NCBI GenBank assembly: GCA_031371195.1
Contig: JANMJD010000085.1
Location: 1-47,711, forward strand
Length of the DNA stretch: 47,711 nt
Source of the DNA: JANMJD01 sp031371195
Lineage (GTDB): Bacteria; Actinomycetota; Acidimicrobiia; Acidimicrobiales; Ilumatobacteraceae
Direction of reading: 5' to 3'
Shown: positions 16,815 through 25,800 of the stretch, in pieces
Position numbering within the stretch: position 1 is the stretch's first letter
How the letters are laid out: each line of letters begins with the position of its first letter
The notes under the pieces: generated by a model
Seen by the model: the letters and a program-made list of their open reading frames with translations, nothing else
What the model was told of the DNA's origin: nothing
Databases searched by the model: none
Translations under genes and position numbers: made by a program

Positions 16815-18800
16815 ATGCAGGGCGTGGAACCAGCGATCGAGAGCATGGAGATCGCCCTCCGACTCCTCGACGGTCTCGATGCCGAGCAGCGTCGCGCCGT
16901 CACCGCCACCGAGCATCCGCTGGCGATCATCGCGCCGGCCGGGTCCGGCAAGACGACGGTACTCACCCGGCGGATCGCCCACCGCGTGGCGATCGATTCC
17001 GCCGACGCCGACCACGTCGTTGCCCTGACGTTCACCCGGCAGGCCGCCGGCGAGTTACGCCAACGTCTGTGGCGACTCGGGGTACGCGGGCCGGGACTGC
17101 GGGTCGGGACCTTTCACGCCGTCGCCCATGCCCTGCTCCGCCAGCGGTGGATGGAGCAATCGCGGCGCGCTCCGACGTTGCTGTCGTCGAATCGGCGCCT
17201 GCTTGCCGAGGTCATCGGTGCCCGTCACGACCCGGCCGAACTGACCGCCACCGCCACCGAGTTGGAGTGGTCGCGGGCGCGCATGATCACACCCGAGCGG
17301 TACGCCGAGGCCACGCGGCGCGCCGGACGTCGTCCGATGATCGACCCCCAGCGCATCGCCGGCTATCTCGCCGACTACGCCGCCCTCAAGCGACGGCGCG
17401 GGGTCGTCGACTTCGACGATCTCCTCGCCGACTGCGCCGCCGAGATCCGTAACGACGCCAACTATGCCCAGGTCGTCCGCTGGCGCTTCCGCCACCTCTT
17501 CGTCGATGAGTTCCAGGATCTCAACCCGTTGCAGCATCATCTGCTCGAGGCGTGGCGTGGCGGTCGACCCGACATCTGCGTCGTAGGCGATCCCCGCCAG
17601 GCGATCTACGGGTGGAACGGGGCGGATTCGCGTCTCCTGGAACGGATCGACGACACATTGCCGGGAGTCACGGTCGTCCGGCTTCGCCGCAACTACCGTT
17701 GCAGCCCCCAGATCGTTGCGGCCGCGGCCGGCGTGCTTCCGCCGGGCATGGCCGACGACACGGCCTCGATGCGACCCGACGGACCGCTCGTCGAAACCGT
17801 CGGAGCCCCGGATGAGGCCGCCGAGGCCGAACTGGTCGCTCGGCGGGTGCGCACGTTGCGTCCCCCCGGCGGCCGCTGGTCGTCGATCGGTGTACTGGCC
17901 CGCACGAACGCCCAATTGCCGGTGTTGGCCCGAGCCCTGCAACGCGTCGGAGTTCCCCATGTCGTACTGGGCACCGGTGGACGGGTCGCCAACGATGACA
18001 CGACCAGCGGCCTGCTGGACGACGTCCGACGGATCAAACGGTCCAACGAACTAGCCGCCTGGAGCGCCGATCTTGCCGATTCGGACGTATCGGACACGGA
18101 CGAGACAACGCCGCGAACCACCGCCTGGCTCGCCGCCCGGCGGGCCCTGTCGATCGCCGCCCGCCGGTTCCTGACCGAGGTACCGGCCGGCGACGGCGCC
18201 GCCTTCGCCGATTGGTACCTGCTCGGAGCGGGCGAGGCGACAATGCCGGATGCGGTTGAGTTGTCCACCTTCCACGCGGCGAAGGGTCGGGAATGGCGAG
18301 CGGTCGTAGTCGCCGGGTTCGAAACTCATCTCGTACCGCACAGCTCCGCGCGCACGGCCGACGAACGCGCCGAGGAGTCGCGTCTGGCTCACGTGGCGTT
18401 CACCCGAGCCGCCGACGAACTCGTCGTGACGTGGGCCATGCAACGCCATGACAGGACCAGCGGACCGAGCAAGCTCGTTCCCACGCCGGTGATCGACGAG
18501 GATGACGATGGCCTCGCCGTGCCCTTGGCGCTGTTCGACCGCCTGGCGTCGGCACCCGACGATGACGCGGCGGTGCTGGCCGCGTTGTTCGCCTGGCGCG
18601 AGCGTGCCGGACGTGCCGCCCGCCTGTCACCGAGTTCGGTGATCGGCGACGACGCGCTGCGCATCCTGGCCGCCGAACGGCCGACAACGCTGGCCGAGAT
18701 CGTCCGGCTGGCCGCACTGGGGCCGAGTTCGGCCCGTCATATGGGACCCCGGCTGCTCGATGTGATCAGCGCTGCGGTCGACTCCATTGCGGGGCATTGA
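16815..18800 (+). CDS. UvrD/PcrA-family superfamily 1 helicase with HRDC domain (UvrD2-like)
   Basis: This 661-residue protein has the SF1A helicase motifs in order: Q-motif LDAEQRRAV, Walker A APAGSGKT (40-47), DEFQDLNP (motif II), RLRRNYRC (motif IV region), STFHAAKGREW (motif V) and VAFTRAADELVVTW (motif VI). The C-terminus (about residues 595-655; ALRILAAERPTTLAEIVRLAALGP) looks like an HRDC domain, the arrangement seen in mycobacterial UvrD2. The tetracysteine motif that follows HRDC in that protein is absent, so this one stops right after HRDC. It should unwind DNA 3'-5' during repair. The likely leaderless start is at 16815. Confidence 0.9.
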   Translation: MQGVEPAIESMEIALRLLDGLDAEQRRAVTATEHPLAIIAPAGSGKTTVLTRRIAHRVAIDSADADHVVALTFTRQAAGELRQRLWRLGVRGPGLRVGTFHAVAHALLRQRWMEQSRRAPTLLSSNRRLLAEVIGARHDPAELTATATELEWSRARMITPERYAEATRRAGRRPMIDPQRIAGYLADYAALKRRRGVVDFDDLLADCAAEIRNDANYAQVVRWRFRHLFVDEFQDLNPLQHHLLEAWRGGRPDICVVGDPRQAIYGWNGADSRLLERIDDTLPGVTVVRLRRNYRCSPQIVAAAAGVLPPGMADDTASMRPDGPLVETVGAPDEAAEAELVARRVRTLRPPGGRWSSIGVLARTNAQLPVLARALQRVGVPHVVLGTGGRVANDDTTSGLLDDVRRIKRSNELAAWSADLADSDVSDTDETTPRTTAWLAARRALSIAARRFLTEVPAGDGAAFADWYLLGAGEATMPDAVELSTFHAAKGREWRAVVVAGFETHLVPHSSARTADERAEESRLAHVAFTRAADELVVTWAMQRHDRTSGPSKLVPTPVIDEDDDGLAVPLALFDRLASAPDDDAAVLAALFAWRERAGRAARLSPSSVIGDDALRILAAERPTTLAEIVRLAALGPSSARHMGPRLLDVISAAVDSIAGH

Positions 18801-18824
18801 ACTCACGTCTCGACGCACCGATCG

Positions 18825-19589
18825 TCATTCGCCCGATGCCGAACGCGACCGCAGCAGTCGGGCGAGCACCTCGGGACGCATCGACACGAACAGCCCGGTC
18901 GCCTCGGCGCACAGCCGGTCGCCGTCGTGGATGGTGCCCTTGGCGAACAGCTTGCGGCCCTCGACGCGATCGATCCACGCCACGATACGCAAGTCGCGAT
19001 GGAGCGGGGTCGGTGAGCGATAGTCGATGCCCAGGTGGGCGGTCATTCCCGGCTGACCCGAGAACGACTGGGCGAAACCGAGCACCTCGTCGAAGATCGC
19101 CGCAACGTACCCGCCGTGCACACAGCCGGGAGGACCTTCGTATGCCGCCCCGAAGCGGGCGATCGCCACGATCCTGTCCGCCTCGAAGGTGACCTCACAC
19201 GGCAACGACAACGGATTCAGCGGACCGGAGAACGGGCTGTTGTCGAGGAACGTGATCCGCGGTGCGGGGTCTGTCGGTGAATGGAACGCCGCCGCCGGAC
19301 GCTCTGCGGCCGTACCGGCCAGCGCGCTCTCCGATTCCTGATACGGGCGATCGTGTCCGGAGTTGGCGATGAGATCGGCGGCGCGACCGACAAGATCACT
19401 GGCAGCCGACAACTGGTCGTCCGACGACACCGTTGCCTGCAACTGATCGATGAGCCGACGGATGTGCGCGGCCAACTCGACACGGGCCCACTCCGATGGG
19501 CCGTAGTTGTCGCCCCGTTGGGCCAGTCGGCTTCCCAAGGCTGAACCCGTCGTCGCTCGTTCCCTCGGTTGCTCTCCGCTTGCGGCCAT
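18825..19589 (-). CDS. Hotdog-fold (PaaI-type) acyl-CoA thioesterase
   Basis: The last 130 residues of this 254-residue protein form a hotdog thioesterase domain: GPPGCVHGGYVAAIFDEVLG contains the HGG motif and catalytic-type Asp, followed by LGIDYRSPTPLHRDLRI and KGTIHDGDRLCAEATGLFV. The first 110 residues are helical and not recognised. It likely hydrolyses acyl-CoA thioesters in the cytoplasm. The ATG at 19589 lies 7 nt downstream of the exonuclease III stop on the same strand, so the two are probably one transcript. The open frame extends further upstream but would overlap that gene. Confidence 0.85.
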   Translation of the reverse strand: MAASGEQPRERATTGSALGSRLAQRGDNYGPSEWARVELAAHIRRLIDQLQATVSSDDQLSAASDLVGRAADLIANSGHDRPYQESESALAGTAAERPAAAFHSPTDPAPRITFLDNSPFSGPLNPLSLPCEVTFEADRIVAIARFGAAYEGPPGCVHGGYVAAIFDEVLGFAQSFSGQPGMTAHLGIDYRSPTPLHRDLRIVAWIDRVEGRKLFAKGTIHDGDRLCAEATGLFVSMRPEVLARLLRSRSASGE

Positions 19590-19596
19590 CGGGGGC

Positions 19597-20367
19597 TCAG
19601 TAGATGTCGACGATGACGGGAGCATGATCGGACGGGAGCGTTCCCTTGCGAGCGTTGCGGTCGATGATGCAGTAGCGGGAGCGTTCGGCCACCGAGGCAC
19701 TGGCCATGATCAGATCGATGCGCATGCCCCGACCCTGGTGGAAATCGCCGGCGCGATAGTCCCACCATGAGTACAACTTGCCGGCCTCGTGGTGACGCCG
19801 GAAAACATCGGTCAGACCCCAAGTCTCGAGCAGTTCGAGTGCAGCTCGCTCGGGAGCACTGACATGCGTAGCGCCGACATACTTCGACGGATCGTGAACG
19901 TCGAGATCCGCCGGCGCAATGTTGAAGTCCCCGGCCACGACCACATCATCCGATGGGTCGCCGAGTGCGGCCACATGGGCCCGCAGACGCGCCATCCAAT
20001 CCAGCTTGTACTGGTAGTGCTCATGATCGAGCGATCGTCCGTTCGGGACGTAGACCGAGCTGACCCGCACGCCACCGCATGTGGCGGTGATGATCCGGGC
20101 GTCGGGGTCGGGCTCCCGGCCATCGGCGAAATCGGCCACTACATCAACCATTCCCACCTTCGAGAGGATCGCCACACCGTTCCACTGCCCCTGGCCATGG
20201 TGGCAGGTGTCGTAGCCGAGCGCCTGGAAGGTCAGCGCCGGAAATGCATCGTCGGCGAGCTTGGTCTCCTGCATGCACAACACATCGGGGCGGACATCGG
20301 CCAGCCACTCCTCGACACGCGGCAACCTGACCTTCAACGAGTTCACATTCCAGGTGGCGATTCGCAC
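19597..20367 (-). CDS. xthA: Exodeoxyribonuclease III / AP endonuclease
   Basis: The 256-residue protein has the full ExoIII/EEP signature: IATWNVNSLK at the N-terminus, MQETKL with the metal-binding Glu, VVAGDFNIAP with the Asp/Asn pair, RIDLIMAS, and LPSDHAPVIVDI with the catalytic Asp-His. It cleaves abasic sites and removes 3' blocking groups during base-excision repair. The start is GTG at 20367; a TAnnnT hexamer ends 6 nt before it. The thioesterase gene follows after 7 nt. Confidence 0.95.
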   Translation of the reverse strand: MRIATWNVNSLKVRLPRVEEWLADVRPDVLCMQETKLADDAFPALTFQALGYDTCHHGQGQWNGVAILSKVGMVDVVADFADGREPDPDARIITATCGGVRVSSVYVPNGRSLDHEHYQYKLDWMARLRAHVAALGDPSDDVVVAGDFNIAPADLDVHDPSKYVGATHVSAPERAALELLETWGLTDVFRRHHEAGKLYSWWDYRAGDFHQGRGMRIDLIMASASVAERSRYCIIDRNARKGTLPSDHAPVIVDIY

Positions 20368-20373
20368 GCGATG

Positions 20374-20379
20374 ACCGTA
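20374..20379 (-). promoter_or_regulatory. Candidate -10 element (TACGGT), leaderless
   Basis: TACGGT on the minus strand ends 6 nt before the GTG of the exonuclease III gene. A weak -35-like TTGTTC lies 17 nt further upstream (20397-20402). The arrangement predicts a leaderless transcript beginning at the GTG. Confidence 0.4.
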
Positions 20380-20418
20380 CCGAACAACAACTCGTCGAAC
20401 AACGATCGAAGATCGGGC

Positions 20419-22152
20419 TCAGGACTTCCGGCGTGTCCGCTTCACCGGCGTTGCCGGCTCGGCGGCCGGTGGGTCCGCCGCGACGGATGCGACCTTGGGT
20501 TGATCGGCGGACGCCTGGGCCGCCGGACGGCGCGCCGCTCGCTTCGGGGGCGACGCCGGGGCGGCGACCGCGACGAGAGGCACTGCCGTCGCCTCGGTCG
20601 TCGGGGTCGATCGCTTCGAACGCCGAGCCGGAGTTGCCGCCTCGCCCGGTGTCGCCCGGCTGGGTGTCGCCACGGCAGCGACGATGTCGGCTACAGCCGG
20701 ACTGCCGGCCTTCGTTCGGCGCCGTACCGCCGGTGACGGCAGCGCCTCGACAGGTCGATCGGCGGCGACATGTGGATCGGCCTGGACGGCGGGATCGGAC
20801 GGGGCATCTACAGCGCCGGCCGATGACGCGGCGGGCGCCTCACGAGGAGAACGACGCCGGCGGGCACCGGATGACACGACTTCGTCCGGCGCCGCCGGAG
20901 TCGATGCGGGCCGCCGACGCCCTGGAGATCGTCGGGGAGCGGGCTCGGCCACGACTGAGGCAGCCGTCGCTGCCTGCGGCGTTGTTTCCTGCGGCGTTGT
21001 TTCCTGCGGCACCCCTGCCGCCGGTGCCCCCGTCGCACCGGCGCGACCACGACGAGGCGGTTTGGCTGCCGGGTTCGACTCGACCGGGTGAACCGGCGAG
21101 GCTGGGTCGGACTCGATCGCGGTTGCGGCTGTGTCGGCCGCGATCGAGGTTTGGGGCTCGACCGACTTCTTCGTCCGGCCACGGGCCGTTTTGGCAGCCG
21201 TCGCAGGAGCCGTGAGACCGGCCACGACGCCCGGGATGGCCAGATCGATGCCTCGCCGGGCCGCATGAAATGCTGCGACCTGCAGGTTGACGGTCTCGCC
21301 GATCTTGAACAGCTCGCGGGCACTGCGCGGGGCCGGATCCGCGATGTTGCGCAATGGCAGGTAGGCGCGTGCACCACCGGCGGCGACGTACGCACCGTGC
21401 GACGAGTATGTCTCGACGACCACGTCGAGCAACGTGCCGACGGGATACTTCTCCACGAATTCGAGGAACGGCATGAGATCGTTGACCATCGAGTTGCGTG
21501 CCGGTGCCGCCGGGGGTGCCGATCGAGGCGACACCGCACCCTGCGGCGTACCCGACGCCGCAGGCTGTCGCCGGGAGCGATCGCCCTCGGGCGCCGCGTC
21601 GGAACGAGTCGGTGTCACTCGCGGCGGCGGCGCCTTGGGCACCGGCATCGGCTTGAGCGACGCCGAACTCGTCCGCACCGCATCGCGTGGGACGTCCTTC
21701 TGACGGGCTTGGCGGGTGCTCTTGCGGCTCAACGGTCCCCGTACGGGAACCCGCTCGACGAACACCCATCCAACATGAGGTACCGGCTTGCCACCGACGA
21801 GACGTCCCTCGTCGAACAGCCACGGGTAGTCACCGTGGAACTCTTGAAACGAGTCGTTGGACAGGATGATCGCATCGACCTTGTTGGCGATGGCAAGAAT
21901 GAAGGCGTCGCCGCGGCCCACGGCGCCGGCCGGCGGTGTGACCAACTCGTTGTGTTCGATGGCTTCCTCGAACTCGGCGACCTCACGCGGCTCGATTCGA
22001 TGACCGAACGTGGCATCGACGACGACCGTGACCAACTCGGTGGGATGCTCGGAGAGATACGCCTCGACGGCATCGGAGAGTTGCTTGAGGCTGGGCATCG
22101 ACCGGCCCTCGGTGGCCAGGTTCGATCCGTCGACGACGATATGTGTGGGCAT
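20419..22152 (-). CDS. NYN/PIN-fold ribonuclease with S1-like domain and long basic Ala/Pro-rich tail
   Basis: This 577-residue protein has three parts. Residues 1-140 are a PIN-like NYN domain of the Zc3h12a type: VVDGSN with Asp8, VVVDATF with Asp46, GRGDAF with Asp82 and LSND with Asp100 form the acidic metal site of this nuclease fold, and GDYPWLFDEGRLVGG follows. After a basic Pro-rich linker, residues about 225-308 look like an S1/OB-type RNA-binding domain (YPVGTLLDVVVETYSSHGAY, then GRAYLPL-like and GETVNLQVAAF). The tail (about 311-577) is low-complexity and rich in Ala, Pro, Arg and Lys, with clusters such as RRSPGRRRP and GARRRRSPR. An RNA-cleaving role is inferred. It is divergent from the HAD gene with 54 nt between. 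Confidence 0.8.
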   Translation of the reverse strand: MPTHIVVDGSNLATEGRSMPSLKQLSDAVEAYLSEHPTELVTVVVDATFGHRIEPREVAEFEEAIEHNELVTPPAGAVGRGDAFILAIANKVDAIILSNDSFQEFHGDYPWLFDEGRLVGGKPVPHVGWVFVERVPVRGPLSRKSTRQARQKDVPRDAVRTSSASLKPMPVPKAPPPRVTPTRSDAAPEGDRSRRQPAASGTPQGAVSPRSAPPAAPARNSMVNDLMPFLEFVEKYPVGTLLDVVVETYSSHGAYVAAGGARAYLPLRNIADPAPRSARELFKIGETVNLQVAAFHAARRGIDLAIPGVVAGLTAPATAAKTARGRTKKSVEPQTSIAADTAATAIESDPASPVHPVESNPAAKPPRRGRAGATGAPAAGVPQETTPQETTPQAATAASVVAEPAPRRSPGRRRPASTPAAPDEVVSSGARRRRSPREAPAASSAGAVDAPSDPAVQADPHVAADRPVEALPSPAVRRRTKAGSPAVADIVAAVATPSRATPGEAATPARRSKRSTPTTEATAVPLVAVAAPASPPKRAARRPAAQASADQPKVASVAADPPAAEPATPVKRTRRKS

Positions 22153-22206
22153 GACGACCGCCAGTCAACCACCTCGAAGGGGGCGACGGACGGATCGCCA
22201 CCTACG

Positions 22207-22848
22207 ATGGGTCCGGTGTACGACGCCGTCTTGTGGGACTTCGGCGGGGTCATCCTCTCCAGCCCGTTCGAGGCATTCAACGACTTCGAGCGCGAGCAGG
22301 GGCTCCCGGTCGATTTCATCCGGCGGGTCAATGCCACCAATCCCGACGGCAACGCCTGGGCCCGGCTCGAGCGCAACGACATCTCGCCAAGTGAGTTCGA
22401 CCAGGCATTCGCCGACGACGCGGCGGCGCTGGGTCGGTCGGTGCGCGGCGTCGAGGTGTTGGGTCTGCTGGCCGGACAGGTACGACCGGAGATGGTCGTG
22501 GCACTCGACCGAGTCATCGCCGCCGGCTACCGGACGGCCTGTCTCACGAACAACGTGATCGGTGGCGACGCGATCGACCCCGAGCGGGCGGCGACGATCG
22601 GCGAGATCATGAGCCGGTTCGACGTGGTCGTCGAATCGTCCAAAGTCGGCGTTCGGAAACCCGAGACCCGCTTCTACGAGATCGCCTGCGAACTGCTCGG
22701 TGTCGTCCCGAATCGCTGCGTGTTCCTCGACGACCTCGGCATCAACCTGAAGCCTGCCGCGGCGATGGGCATGCACACGATCAAGGTCGTCGGCGCCGCC
22801 CAGGCCATCGCCGATCTCGAGTCGGCGATGGGATTAGCCCTGCGTTGA
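22207..22848 (+). CDS. HAD-superfamily (subclass IA) hydrolase
   Basis: This 213-residue protein starts MGPVYDAVLWDFGGVI, with nucleophile Asp11 in the DFGGV form common to HAD-IA phosphatases of the epoxide-hydrolase-N/ACAD10 group. Motif II is LTNN, motif III Lys is in GVRKPETRFYEIACELL, and motif IV is VFLDDLG followed by NLKPAAAMGM. It is a probable small-molecule phosphatase, substrate unknown. The frame is open far upstream on this strand, but that part is the antisense of the NYN gene. Its last 15 bases overlap the 3' end of the convergent kgd gene. Confidence 0.88.
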   Translation: MGPVYDAVLWDFGGVILSSPFEAFNDFEREQGLPVDFIRRVNATNPDGNAWARLERNDISPSEFDQAFADDAAALGRSVRGVEVLGLLAGQVRPEMVVALDRVIAAGYRTACLTNNVIGGDAIDPERAATIGEIMSRFDVVVESSKVGVRKPETRFYEIACELLGVVPNRCVFLDDLGINLKPAAAMGMHTIKVVGAAQAIADLESAMGLALR

Positions 22849-25800
22849 GAAGGTCTCGTCGAGCAGTTGGGCGAGTTCCTGATCGTGGATCCCCTTGGAG
22901 CCCGTGGCCGGGCTGCCCGAGCCGACGCGTGCGACGCAGCGCAGGGTGTAGCCGTCGTCCTTGATCCGCCAGACGCGGTGCTCGACGAAGTTCCACGGGC
23001 CCATGTTGTCGGGCTCTTCCTGCAGCCAGACCAGGTCCTTCGCGTTGGGGTATTGCGTCAGCAGGTCACGTAGCTGCTGCACGGGGAACGGATAGAGCTG
23101 CTCGACGCGCACCACGGCGGCCGGAGCCTGGCGCTTGTCCCGCTCGGCCATCGCATCCCAGCACACCTTGCCGGAGCAGAAGACGATGCGAGTCACCGCG
23201 TTGCGATCGGCGACGTTGGGGTCGTCGAGCACCTCCCGGAACGATCCGGTGGTCAGGTCGTCGATCTTCGAGCGGCTCTCCTTCATCCGCAACGGGCCCT
23301 TGGGCGTGAAGACCACCAGAGGACGGCGCACCACCCGCTTCATCTGCCGGCGCAACAGATGGAAGTACTGGGCGGCTGTGGTCGCGTTGCAGACCTGGAT
23401 GTTGTCCTCTGCGCACAGCGTGAGGAACCGCTCGATACGGGCACTCGAATGCTCCGGACCCTGGCCCTCGAAGCCGTGCGGCAGCAACATCACCAGCCCG
23501 GCGGTGGTGTCCCACTTGTCTTCACCGGCGACGATGTACTGATCGACGACGATCTGGGCGCCGTTGACGAAGTCGCCGAACTGCGCCTCCCACAGCACCA
23601 ACGCTTCCTTGTTGGCCACGGCATATCCGTACTCGTAACCGAGCGCGGCGTACTCCGACAGCAGCGAGTCGTAGACCCAGAAGTTGACCTCGGCGCCGGG
23701 CAGGTCGCCAAGCGGTACCCACGGCTTGCCCGTGTCATAGTCGACCAGCGCGGCGTGCCGCTGGCTGAAGGTACCCCGGCGGGAGTCCTCGCCGGCCAGG
23801 CGGACGGGATGGCCATCGAGCAGCATCCCGCCGAAGGCGAGCGACTCGGCCGTCGCCCATTCGACCTCGCCCTGGTCGTGGTAGAGCTTGGCGCGGGTCT
23901 CGAACTGACGGGCCAATTTGGGATGCGGCGTGAAGCCCTCGGGATACGCGGTGAGATGGTCGAAGATCGCATCGAGTTGCTCGCGGGCGAGCCCAGTTTC
24001 GACATGCGGCAACACCCCGATCGGTTTGGGTGGGGGTGGCACCCGGATCGGCTCCGGGGCGTGGGCGCGGGTCTCGTCGAGCGCTGACTGCAACTTGGCG
24101 TTGAAGTCCTCCAACGCCTTCTCGGCATCGTCGATCGACATCTCGCCGCGCTTCACCAAGGCCTCGACGTAGAGCTTGCGGACCGGACGGCGCTCGGCGA
24201 TCGCCTTGTACATCAAGGGCTGGGTGTAGCTCGGATCATCACCTTCGTTGTGGCCGTGGCGGCGATAGCAGACGATGTCGATGACCACGTCCTTGTGGAA
24301 TGTCTGGCGATAGTCGAAGGCCAGCCGGGCGACGCGCAGGCACGCCTCGGGATCGTCGCCGTTGACGTGGAAGATCGGCGCTTGGATCATCTTGGCGACA
24401 TCGGAGCAGTACAGCGACGACCGGGCGTACTCCGGGGCGGTGGTGAACCCGATCTGGTTGTTGATGATCACGTGAACGGTGCCGCCCAGGCGATAGCCCG
24501 TGATGTCACTCATGGCCAGGCACTCCTGGATGATGCCCTGCCCGGCAAACGCCGCGTCGCCGTGGATCAGCAATGGCAGCACGGGGTACGAACCGGGTGG
24601 GTCGATCTGGTCCTGGTGGGCGCGGACCATTCCCATCACCACCGGGTTCACGGTCTCCAGATGGCTCGGGTTGGGGGCAAGTTCGATGCGGATGTCCTGA
24701 CCGGACGGGCTCTCGTACTTGCCGACGGCGCCCAGGTGGTACTTGACGTCGCCCGAACCCTGTACCGACGACGGGTCGACGTGACCCTCGAACTCGGCGA
24801 AGATCTGGTCGTAGTTCTTCCCGACGATGTTGGCAAGCACGTTCAGACGGCCACGGTGGGCCATGCCGAGGAAGGCTGCGTCGAGCCCGGCGTCGGCCGC
24901 ATCGGAGATGATCGAGTCGAGCACCGGGATCGTCGACTCGGCACCTTCGAGGCCGAACCGCTTGGTGCCGACGTACTTGGTGGCCAGAAACTTCTCGAAC
25001 GCCTCGGCGGCATTGAGACGCTCGAGCAGGCGGCGCTGTTCTTCGACGGTCGGGGTGAACTCGACGTTCTCGAGCTGACGCTGGATCCAGCGTTGCTCAT
25101 CGGTGTTCTGGATGTGCATGTACTCGACACCGATGGTGCGGCAGTACGCATCGCGCAACACATGCAGCATCGCCCCGAGCTTCATCTTCTCCTTGCCCCC
25201 GACACCGCCGACGAGGAACTCCCGCTCCAGATCCCAAATCGTCAAGCCATAGGTGGCCGGATCGAGTTCCTCGTACATCTTGGGCTGTTTCCACCGCAAT
25301 GGATCGAGGTCGGCGATGAGATGGCCGCGGACGCGATGGGCCCGGATGAGGGTGCCGACATGCATCTGCTTGGCCAGCATGGCGTCCTCGTGATCGAGCG
25401 GCGTGGTGTCCTGGCGCCACTTGACCGCCTCGTAGGGCACGTCGAGCGCCCGGAACACCTGCTCGTAGAAGCCGTGCTCACCGAGGAGGAGTTCGTGGAC
25501 CCGCTTGAGGAACAACCCCGATTCGGCCCCCTGGATGATCCGGTGGTCATAGGTGCTGGTCACCGTGACGACCTTGGAGATGCCCAACTCGGCCAATGCC
25601 GCCTCGTCGGCGCCCTGGAACTCGGCTGGGAAATCGATCGAACCGACTCCCACGATGACGCCCTGACCGGGCATCAGTCGCGGCACCGACTGGACGGTAC
25701 CGATGGTGCCAGGGTTGGTGAGCGTGACCGACGCACCCTGGAAGTCGGCGACGGTCAACTTGTTGCCCTTGACCTTGCGAATCAGCTCCTCGTATGCGAC

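Noticed and set aside
18314..18325. GGGTTCGAAACT, similar to a tRNA T-loop
   Set aside because: It lies inside the helicase frame and no acceptor or anticodon stems can be built around it.
22834..22848. 15-bp overlap of HAD and kgd 3' ends, and an 11-bp overlap at 41099-41109
   Set aside because: Short convergent overlaps are common in compact genomes and both reading frames end in well-matched family C-termini.
25536..25580. Kgd acyltransferase motif reads DHRIIQG instead of the usual DHRxxDG
   Set aside because: As far as I recall this is the normal form in mycobacterial Kgd, so it is a family feature rather than a lesion.
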